Source: Rugalucina vietnamica (taxonomy: Eukaryota > Mollusca > Bivalvia > Lucinida > Lucinidae). From it: 64,000 nucleotides of DNA. Each line of letters opens with the position of its first letter. Position 1 is the stretch's first letter. The DNA is taken from the NCBI GenBank assembly GCA_964017185.1, contig OZ024871.1:57401226-57465225 (forward strand), written 5' to 3'. Shown one piece after another: positions 29,901 to 41,900 of this stretch. Made by a program: the position numbers and the translations under genes. The notes beneath the pieces were generated by a model, which saw nothing but the letters and a program-made list of their open reading frames with translations, ran no database searches and was not told the DNA's origin.

Positions 29901-32900
29901 ATAGCAAATAAAGACTTTGTCTCAGGCCAAAGCCCATCTCTAGATGAGCCGCGTCGCGAGAAATCCGGGCTTTGGGGTTTCCTACCAGGTCCGACACTAA
30001 TCGGCCTGTGCATTCACAGAAGATGGCTAGAAGCTGAAATTTTAGGATATAGAAGGTAGGGGAACTGTACTATCCGTGTAGCGAAAACAAAGGCGCTGAT
30101 CAGCTTCCAAGTTACTGCGAAGCTGATCTACGCCTTTGTTTTTGCCTTGGCAAAAATCCGGTTTTCTCATGGTGCGGGTCAAATATAGAGATTGTTATTA
30201 TCTTGCCTGGGTGTACCATTTTATTTAAACAGTGGACTTGCTGACTGAAGACATTTTATAATGATAAACCTGGGTCCAGCAATATTAATGCACTAAATAA
30301 CCTCCTGTACACACAGAATATCTAGCTTCTATGTGGAAACCTGTTACAAAGTTTACTAGAGAAGATTAGATTGAAAGCTGTGTATATTTTTGTATGTAAA
30401 AATGGTTTCAAGCAAATTACATTTACAAGTAGTGTTGAACCTAACCAGACAACATTTTGTGTGTGAGCCGCGATGCGAGAAAACCGGTCTTCGGCATTTC
30501 CGACCATGTTTGACACAAACTAGCCAGTGCAGCTACAGAAGATCGTTAGAAGCTTGAAAGTTTGGATGAAGGAAGAAGAAGAATTGTACTGTCTTCGTAG
30601 CGAAAACAAAGGCGCTGATCAGCTTCACAGTTACTGTGAAGCTGATCTGCGTCTTTGTTTTTGCATAGGCAAATATCATCAGGCAGCTCTGTGTAGTAAT
30701 GCATCAAATTGTAGTAATGTCCTTTCATTACAGGGTGATCTCAGGTACAAACTGGAGGGATTCAAACCAGGCACTGACTTGTTTGAGGTTGACCCAGTCA
30801 CAGCTGAAGTGAAAACTATAGGCAGTCTCAATAATGATGAGAGAAGCTACCTGGTAGGAAACTTGCTGATTTTTTTTCTCCAAAACATTATGTCTGCATA
30901 AGGCAGTTAGACATTTGCCTTTTCAATACATTATTTCAGCAAAACGAAGGGGTCTGATAGAGCAGTGGTAAACACTTGCCACAATTAATCCAAAAAAGTT
31001 TCTGAGAATTTTCCTGACCTTCCAATTTTGATTACATTCCTTGTGAAATTTGTCAATGTTTTTTAAATCTTCAAAATCTGAACAGAGCAAGTGCAACACA
31101 GTAAATTGATTGGAATGTTCTTGATTTCCCTATAGTAATTCCCAACTGTCGTGGAACAATTTATCAGTCAATTTATTGATTGCCATTATTTGTTATCTAC
31201 ACCAGCTGTACATCAGTGCTTATGACACGGCTGCCGAGAGTGAGAAGGGCTACACGACACTGAGGATCTTCATCACACGTAACATACAGCCTCCAGTCTT
31301 TGTACCTCCTGGCCAGCTCAACTTCGTCGCCTTCATCGTAGACCATCAGCCAATGGGAACAGTGGTCATCAATATGACGGCTACTGACAGCGATATCACG
31401 GTATGTTAGATGTTACATTGTAGCCTAATCCAACACTGCTGTATAAAAGATACAAATAAGATGAAATGAAAAAATTGATTCAAAGACGGCAAGACAAATT
31501 TAATAAACAGTTCTTGCCATCTCAAAAATAACATGGATGCTATATACTACATGGACTTGGTTTTAATTTGATGATATGCTGAGTGATTCTGTTCAATGTA
31601 ACATTGATACTTGTATAGTAGATTTCTTTACTGGAGAAAGAAATACAACTCCAATTTGACCAACATCTTTATTCTTAAGAACGGTAGCTGATAGGTTCAA
31701 TGGCCTTAGTACTAAACCCTGATTGCATTACGCAAACTTGCCCATGCGATTATACAGAGCTTTTTAAGTTGTAAAAATTGAAAGTTTTCAGAAGAAAATT
31801 TTGGATTTCTTATGGCGAGGCGGTTCTAATGTGTACCCACAATCTATGTTTTCGAGCAAAAATAAGAAAAGTATGTATACGCCTGCATACCCCAGTTTTG
31901 CTATATAGTATTGGGATATAAGGGGGTATACGTTACATGGCCATGTTATCATGATGTGATTCTGTGATATTATAGGAGCCGGAGAACCTGCTGTCCTACT
32001 CCCTGTTTGACAACGGCAATCTCAGATGGTTCCAGATTGATGCTGGTACTGGAGTTATCTCCCTGAAAGACAGGGTCTCGTACGACACCAACAAACCTGT
32101 CTCATACGAGGTAGGAATATACTGCTACTGAAAAAACAACGACAATAAACATGGAAATGAAAATTGCTGTGATTATCGTAAAATATGAACAGTTAGGATT
32201 TCCATAGCATACAAATGGTCGAAGTTTAGGATTTCAGGACTGACCACATGTCAAAATTAAATGTTTTGTCATTTAAAGCTTTCGCTTTGTCAGTGGAGTG
32301 CAGCTTAGTCTAACTTGAACTTGGTGTAATTCAGTGACATTTTAATTACATCTTTTGTAGATTTAGTTAGTATACTGTATTTGAATGTTTAATGCCTTTA
32401 ATTTTTCCTGTAGTTTTGAAATGAAAGTGTTTCCTGTACAGTATGTTATTATGGCTTATTTTTCCAGTTACTGGTAGTTGCCAAAGACGGAAGCCCTGAA
32501 CGACCATTGTCATCAACCGCTACAGTACTTGTCAATGTAGAACGTAACGTGCCACCACAGATCCTCAATAAAAACTCCTACATCAGGACTATCTCTGAGG
32601 GCATCGCTGTTAATGATGTGATTGATACAGTTGAAGCAACGGATGCTAATCCAGCTGTATGTCTTGTTGCATTTTTTTTTTAATTTTCAGCATGAGATTT
32701 TGAATTATTATATGCTATTGACTGTTATCATTTGATCCCCAACGCGAGTAAACTGGTCTTCAGGATTTCCGACCAGGTCTGACACAAACTGGCCTTTACG
32801 CCCACAGAAGAAAGCTGTAATCTTGAAACTTTGGATATAAGTAGAGGAGGAGTTGTACTATCCGTGTAGTGAAAACAAGGCACTACTGTAATCCCTCTTC

Positions 32901-35900
32901 TTCCTTAATGGGAAATTTCTTGCTTCTATCCATCTTCTGTGCTTGTGCAGCCTGGTTTGTGCAGAACCTGTTCATACACCACACTGTTGGTTTTTTCATG
33001 ACTCAGCTTATTTCTGTAAAGGCAAAAAGTTACATGTAACAGAACCAAGGTCGTCTAGACAGCTGTGAGTTGTCATTTCCTTTTTATGCCCCCAACTTTG
33101 AAAAAGTTGGAAGGGCATATTGCTTTTGGCTTGTCTGTGTGTGTGTGCGTCTGTTAACTTCTGAATGGCGCATGTTAGGGATTTTAAATTTCATATGTGT
33201 ATTCTTCACGAAAAAATAGTTGACCCATATTTTTTTTCATGTCAGAGTTATGCCCCTTTTCTGAGTTACGTCCCTTTGAAGACAAAATTTGAAAATCTTG
33301 TGTGCAAGATATCTCAAAAAGTATTTGAGCTAGAGCCTTCATATTTGGTATACTGGTTGGGGCTGAGGAGTAGATGACCTGATTAACTTTTCAGAACTCT
33401 CTGTCAAATTTTGATAAAAATACGGAATTTTGAAATTTTGATTGATTTTTCCACTTTTCAGTGAAATTTGAAACTTTTGAACGGTGAATGCTAGGGTTTT
33501 GAAATTTTGTATACAGATTTCTCATGAAAAAATAATTGACCTGTATTTTTTTCATGCCCAAGTTATGCCCCTTTTTGGAGTTATGTCCCTTTGAAAACAA
33601 AATTTGAAAATCTTGTGTGCAAGATATCTCAAAAAGTATTTGAGCAAGAGCCTTCATATTTGGTATGCTGGTTGGGGCTGAGGAGTAGATGACCTGATCA
33701 ACTTTTCAGAACTCTCCGTCAGATTTTGATAAAAACACGGAATTTTGAAATTTTGATTGATTTTCCCCCTTTTCAGTGAAATTTGAAACTTTTGAACAGT
33801 GAATGCTAGGGTTTTGAAATTTTGTATACAGATTTCTCATGAAAAAATAGTTGACCCATATTTTTTTTCATGTCCGAGTTATGCCCCTTTTTGGAGGTAT
33901 ATCCCTTTGAAAACAAAATTTGAAAATCTTGTGTGCAAGATATCTCAAAAAGTATTTGAGCAAGAGCCTTCATATTTGGTATGCTGGTTGGGGCTGAGGA
34001 GCAGATGACCTGATCAACTTTTCACAACTCTCCTTCAAATTTTGATAAAAATACGGAATTATGAAATTTTATTGATTTTTCCACTTTTCAGTGAAATTTG
34101 AAACTTTTGAATGGTGAATACTAGGGTTTTGAAATTTCATATGCAGATTTCTCATGAAAAAATAGTTGATCTGTATTTTTTTTCATGTCTAAGTTATGCC
34201 CCTTTTAGGAGTTATGTCCCTTTGAAAACAAAATTTGAAAATCTTATGTGCAAGATATCTCAAAAAGTATTTTAGCAAGAGCCTTCATGTTTGGTATACT
34301 GGTTGGGGCTGAGAAGAAGACTACCTGATTAACTTTTGAGGACATTCCGTAAAATTTTGACAAAATTGCTCCATTTTGAAATTTTTACTCCATTTCTGAC
34401 TTGTCTACAAAAAGCTTACATTCTGTTTCTGGGTCGAGGTCAAAACAGAGGCAACTGAATAGCTTCTTCGTTCTTTGAATGAAGTAAATAAATCATACAA
34501 ACTGCCAGTTTAGGGACAAGCAGACAGTTGGGGGCATAGTGTTTTACAAACACGCATTTCTAGTTACTCATTTTATTTTGTTTGTTGGAATTTCAGATGA
34601 TCTGTACATTATTTTCCCTGATTTATTACAGACTGATATCAATGGTATGTTGGAGTACTTCATCGTAGATAACCCTGTGGGAGCCCAGGCTAGCCAATAC
34701 TTCAGGATCAATGCCAGTACAGGAGCTATCCGACCAAGAATCAGCCTCAAAGATATCAGTATCATTGACTGGACGGTAAGTTACCTCTTATCATACATAG
34801 AATGAAAGATAGCTGAGCCGCATCATGAGATTTTTGCCTATGCGCAAACAAAGATGCAGATCAGCTGTGCAGTAACTGCACAGCTGATCAGCGTCTTTGT
34901 TTTCGCTACAAGGATAGTACTATTAGTCTTCTACCTATATTCAATGTTGTGCATTCAAAGAATCAGTCAAAGACTTGCCGAACTTCAAAATGTCAAAAGC
35001 CAGAATGTTGACTGTTACTAAACCTACAATGATGCCAATTTCTCCTAATTGTAAAGTTGAATGATGGCTATATTCTGAGCCGGACTTTTGTGATCTTGTA
35101 AAAGTCCAATAAGCTCAAAAAGTTGTGTACATCTGATCTGGGCATTATACAACTAGAGTTCAGTGACTTCAGTCCACTAATTGAGCCGCAACGTAAGAAA
35201 ACCAGATTTTGCCTATGTGAAAACAAAGGCGTAGATCAGCTTCGCAGTAACTGCCAAGCTGATCAACACCTTTGTTTTCGCTACACGGATAGTACAACTT
35301 CTCTTCTTCTTAAATCTGAAATTTCATGCATCTAGCTTTCTTCTGTGACTTACAGCCCGATTTGTGTCGGACCTGCTCAGAAACCCCGAAGACCGTTTAT
35401 CATTCGCCATTGCTCAATTGTTGTATCACCTCTGTGTTACAGTTTACTGTGGGTGTGACAGACAAGGGTGTCCCACCTCTGTCAGACTCCACCAGCGTCT
35501 CCATCAATATCCAGAGGTTAGGCGGACCGTCATTCACACCGCGGGAGTACAGACTAGTGAAAGAAGAAGGCCTACCTGTCAACACGGACATCATCACGCT
35601 GCAGGCCGACGACCGCACACCTGATGTGAGTTCAGGAAATAATACAACCTTGTTAATATTCTTATTTAGAGTGACCTGATCGTTTGTTTAGAGTGATCTA
35701 ATGGTTATTTAGAGTGACCTGGTCCTGAGGTTATAAAACTTTATTCATGCTCAGCTCAGCTGAGACTAAAATTTATCCTGCTCATAAATGTTAAAATGGC
35801 ATTTTAACATTTATAAGCAGGATAAATTACAGGCTTTTGTGTTCTAAACCTGAAAATTCAATTTATTTGGGCTATTTTGGCATTTATGAGCAGTTTAAAT

Positions 35901-38900
35901 TTTATACTCATCTGAGTTTAGCACAAAAAAAGTTTTATAACCTCGGGACCTGGTCATGATTTATAGTGATCAACTCCTGGAACGTGGTGGGATCAGCGTA
36001 GTCGAAATCTGAGATATGTTTTTCAATCTTTTTTGTGTGACCATATACAAAATAAAACCACTATATATTCTTGAATATTAAATAAAAACTTGGGAAATTA
36101 TCTATTAATTTAGTTTCCACTTTGAAAATTCATTGTCAGTCTTGTTAACGGCAAGGGTTTTAAAAGGTAGAGACCTTTATGAGGTTTTGTAATGTCAGCA
36201 GCTATTAACCATACAAAAAAAAAATATTAATATAGTAATTTGATGAAAATTATCCTAAAAAACTGAATTGAAAAAGTAATGCATTCCAATTTGTGGTGTA
36301 TTTCTGAAATTCACTATTTCTGTATTTTAGGGACCACTGATTTACAAGATAGTTGGACGTGGACTTGGCAAAGAGTTCTTCCGTCTCGAAGGCAATACCC
36401 TCGTGCTGAACAGATCTTTTGCAGAGGACAATTACAATACTGACGAATACGAAGTGAGTCCATTTTTTGGCTGGGATGTTTAACAGCTTGATAGTTAAGA
36501 CGAATATCAAGTGGTCATGATTTAACTGACCCTGTATTTTTTATTCTGATAGCTCTTGTTGCTTAAAATTAAGATTTTGGGCAAATTTATATTTTTTATT
36601 TATTTCAGAAATATTTAGCCATTATTTTCTCATGGTGACAAAGCACATGGATCTGTCTGTTATTTTCTTTTTGGCGTTTTATAGTTTTTGTTCATTAAAT
36701 ATAAATTGTTATTTCCTGTGAGTTTGTATTGTATTGTTGTGTAATATTTGAGGTTGTTGTGCGTGCTGAGCGGGAGAGAGATCCTGACACCTACGCAGAG
36801 GTCACGGTGTATGTACGGGTCATCAGGAATCCTACCTACCCCAGCTTCACACATGGAGATCTTGTATTCAACATCAGTGAGACCATTAAACTAGATACAG
36901 TGTTTGGAGATGTTAATGCAACAGATCCAGATTCGGTATGTCTTTATGTTATTTAATTTTGGGGAATAGCTAAAGCAGGCAGAGTCTTTAATTATATCTA
37001 AAGGAACACTTTTCTCATGATGCTGTCGATTTATAAAATAAGACTAGTATTGTGGCAGATACAGTATTTTGATTCTTACTCACATTGCTCCATTGCTCTG
37101 AAGAAGTGCCACCAAATGTTTGACTGTGATGTGGATACGTACACACATTTAATACGTCGTCTAACATCAAGATTACAATGCTTGATGGGATTGTTAATGT
37201 CACAAAAAATCAACATGGTGTCGAAAGGGCACAAAGTAACATCAAGCTTATTCACCCAATGACTTGTTGTATGATATAACATGGCTATATGCGAGAGGTG
37301 TGTTAGAATAAAAATGTAAGTTCTGGTTTTCCTTCTTTGCAGGGTTCTAACGGTGAAATAGAGTACTCGATCATTGATACAGACTCAACACCTGATTATG
37401 TGAAGGACTACTTCTTCATAAATTACTACACGGGTGAACTGAGTGTAATCAAGAACCTGCGATCAGACAAGGATACATATGTGTACGAGGTGAGTGTTAC
37501 CATGGTGACAAGGCCTTTTTGGTCATAAGATTAATGAGAAGTGCTTATTTGTGTTTTCTTTGATTCCTCAAACAATTTGTCATATAAAATGTATTTGAAC
37601 TAAAATTACCGTAGCCCATGTCACAGGTGGGATGTATGATACATTTATTGCTTGGCACTGTGATGTCTCTTTAGCATTAATAGATAGTTTGGCTAGGATA
37701 TTGATAGATTCATCCTGTCATCCTGTCATAAATACTCGTAAGATGGTAAATGTTGTGCACCACTAGACCACAGAGCAAATTCGGATGGAAACTCTAACAT
37801 ACCACTGCAACAGTAACTGCACCGTCAGCTGATCAGCACCTTTGTTTTAGCTTCACGGATAGTATGATCCCTGTACTTCATAAATCCAAAATTTCAAGTG
37901 ATACTTCTCATATTACCTACTTGGAACTGTGTTATTTAATCATGTCATGCATGAAATATTGAATTATTTCAGTTAAGAGTGATGGCAAGAGACAAAGGAG
38001 GTTCCAGTTCTAAGTCGACAAATATCAAGGTTACAGTTTACGTGACACGTAATCCAACATGTCCGAAGTTCTCGCAGTCACCTTACACAGCGACAATTAA
38101 TGAAACTGTTCCAGAGAACACCCGAGTTGTTGCCATTGAGGCCATTGATGATGATGGGGTATGTATTGTCATGTTTCCTCTCACACCATATGAGCCGTGC
38201 AAGAGAAAACCAGATTTTTGCGAATGCAAAAACAAAGGCGCAGATCAGCTTCGCAGTAACTGCGAAGCTGATCAGTGCCTTTGTTTTTGCTACTCGGGTA
38301 GTACAATTCCTCTTCTTCTTAAATCTGAAATTTCAAGCTTCTATCCATCTTCTGTAGCTGCACAGACGGGTTTGTGTGAGACCTGTTGGAAACCCGAAAC
38401 ACTGGTTTTCTTGCTTAGCGGCTCATATTGTATAGCTCTATCTCTAGCCTCCGGGATCACAGTGTCCAGACATACAACAATTGTTCTGTCATTGCAACCT
38501 GTAATGAACGAGATGACTTGTTTTATTAATACAGTAGTAAATTTACAAAGATGACTTGTTTTATTAATACAGCAGTAAATTTACAAGCTTTTTCATTATG
38601 TCATAGAATCATATAAGCTTCTAAAAAAAATTCTTCTATTCTATGTTAAAAGTACATGTATGTATTTTTGCTAGAATTGTCTGTCGAAAGTTTTATTGGG
38701 AAGTATAAATTCATAAACTAAGATTGAGCATTACTAAAACTTGCCCATGCCCGAAATTTACATACATAGATTTTTTCAGTTGTAAAAAATGAAAATTTTC
38801 AGTAGAAAACTTGTGATCTTTTTCTTATTTTTGCCCAAAACATAGATTGTGGGTACATGTTAGATCCGCCTTGGCAAGGCTGTACCCTCAATCTATGTTT

Positions 38901-41900
38901 TGGAGCAAAAATAAGAAAAATAGGTAAACCCCTGAATACTCCAGTTTTATTATATAACAGGTTAATCTATGTCCACTATTGTATTACAGGATCCAGTCCA
39001 GTACTCTATCATTACAAAGCAGGGTGTAACACTGTTTTTTAAGATCGACCCCACTCAGGGTATTATCCGCACTAACGCTGCCCTCTATACTGACCAGAGT
39101 AGGAAATACGAGGTAAGCCTTTCAATGGGTTTTTGTAGGTAGTGCTTTAAGATTTTTATAGGACTCATTCCTTTTGGAAATATCCAACAGATAAATATAT
39201 GATAAACTTTGGCGTAATTTCAATGCTTTAAAGAGAACTTCATATTTGAAAATACAGTATAGATAAATGTAACAAAACCGTATATGCAAAACAGAAATTG
39301 AATATGTATTGCAGTTGAATGAATGAACTGTTTAAAATTGCAGTTTGTGGTAACGGCTAACGACCTGAATGCAGCAGCTTGTACAGCCAGTGTGTCTGTG
39401 ACGGTGACCGTCAACCGTAACCCAACAGCACCATACTTCTCCGAGAACATCTACCGAGTGAGGATATCAGAGTACAAGGCGGTCCGATCACGCCTGGAGC
39501 CCAGCAGGAATGGTATCAACACACCAATATACGCTCAAGATGATGACCCAGTGAACAGTCCCGGTGGAAAGGTCTTCTACAGATTTGGCTCCACTTCCCA
39601 GGCTGAGGAAGATCTTCTCTCGTACTTCACCATCAGTCAGACTACTGGAGAAATCTTCATAACAAAACCACTCACAACTAGAGAGGACTTGCCTGATCAC
39701 TTTAATGTAAGCCACAATTAATTTAGATTTTTTCATTACAATGATTTTTGAAGAATAATTCTAATAACAATGCATTGAAAACACTTATGTCATACATTCA
39801 GAAAGGGTGGTATGATATTTTTCTGAATGTGTTTCACAATATCGAAATAGATCTGAAAATGGCAGTTCCACTTTATTTAGTGTCTTTGATCAGTGAGAAT
39901 GAATTATTCAAAACAAATCTGATTTGTCGTTTGAATGTTTCCATAACTCTACAAAGACATTATTTTACATTTTAGCCGTATCATGAGAAAACCGGATTTT
40001 GGCCTATGCAAAAACAAAGGCGCAGACCAGCTTTGTAGTAACTGCTAAGCTAATCAGCACCTTTGTTTTCGCTACAAGGATAGTACAATTCCTCTTCTTA
40101 AATACAAAAGTTCAAGCATCTAGCTATCTTCTTTGGCTGTTCAGGCCGGTTTTTGTGTTTGACCTGGTCAGAAACCCCAAAGACCTATTTTCTCGTGTTG
40201 GTACTCCAGCCTGCCACCTGACTAGTTTTATGCCATGTATGACATTGTGTTGACAGTTGACTGTGATAGCCTACGATGTGTCCATCAACCCGCGACAGAC
40301 ATCGGTACCTGTAGAGGTGACGATAGTTCGTAACCAGTTCCGGCCCGAGTTCTTACACCCTGACTTTGTTACCATCAGCGTCAATGAATATTCGCCAATC
40401 AGGAGCACTATCTATGACGTCAATGCTACAGATGATGATTTTGATGTTCCAGAAAGTAGAGATGTAAGTCACCATCTGTCTGTCTGTCCATCTGTCTGTC
40501 TGTCTGTCCATCTATCCATCTGTCTGTCTGTCTACTGGTGATATAAGTCAACATTTATTTGTAGTGTCCTGGAGCTAAACAATGTATCTTTATTCCCCAT
40601 ACATGGTGATGGTAGGATTCCCATTAAACAGTTTTCCATCTGGAAATGACTAAAAGGTGTGTACTAGCATGTCAGCAAACATAATTAGCTCACCTCATTT
40701 AAGCCAGGTGTCCCTTTTATGGGACATAGGCAAACAGAATAGCCCCAGATGTGACGCCACAGAACGCGGTGTCCCATCTGGGGCTATTCTGTTTGCTAGG
40801 AGGATTTTCATCAAAAATTTATTTGAACATTGAAAATATTCATGATGCCCCTAAAGATGAAAGTGGACTCATCCAAATGATAATAATGGGAAAATTCATT
40901 CGTCAAATATGGGTTAATATGGGTTGGTACCATTTGTTAAGTGCTTAATTTATTGATACCAAATGACAGTTGTCATATAGTTGGGGTTTTTTGATTTATT
41001 AGAGAATATTACAAAACCATGATTGACTATTGCCAATGTTTCAGACTCCCAATGCTCAGGTGCAGTACAAGTTGATTGACGACGGAGATTACAGTCGATT
41101 CTTCTCCATAGATAGCAACGGTGTTGTCATGACAACTCAGCAACTTGTTGTTCCCCGTAGGGACTTTAATGTAAGTTGAAACATGAGAGAAAAATGTGTG
41201 TGCATGATAATAATTTTCTTTAACCTATGTTTTTCCTTACTTTAGGTGTATGGAACCTAGCACTTGACTCTGTTGCTAAATTTCAAGGTTTGTTTATTTT
41301 TTTTCAAAACTGTATATAACGTCCTTTACTTTGAGGTGAATGCATGAACATGGGTTTGTATTTAATTTGTATCAATATCACTATGTTATGCCAAACAGGA
41401 CATCCTAATGCACATAGGAATACAGCATGTAGATGTATCTTTATTGTTATAGTTAAATAACATGAACATGTCCATCTTCCAGATAACAGTCCAAGCTGAA
41501 GACTTAGGTTGGGAAAAGAAGACCAATCAAATGACTATCAACATCAAGGTGATAGAGCGCAATATCAGCGAGGCTGTCCTAGGATTTATACAACCAGTTT
41601 GGAAGTAAGTGATCAAATGCTTCCTGAACACGACCCTCAGTATGCTCAGTTGAGAGAGCTTGAGCTTGTTTATATCATATACATGAAGCTGGTGTGATGA
41701 AGAGTACCCCTTTATGCTGCAATAGAAATGTCCAGAGGGTGATTGAAGTTTTCAAAACAGTCACTGCCCCAGTGAGAACTTCACTGCCCTAGTAAAAGCA
41801 GTGAAAGGTGTCCCAATAAAAGTGATTTATCTTCATGATACATCTGTTTATTCTGCCTGCCTCTGTGATGAGTGTTACCTTAGTTTTAGTTGCGAGTAGC

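Noticed and set aside
33165-34008. Two similar ORFs of 69-70 codons
   Set aside because: They repeat with the 315-bp core of element H4.
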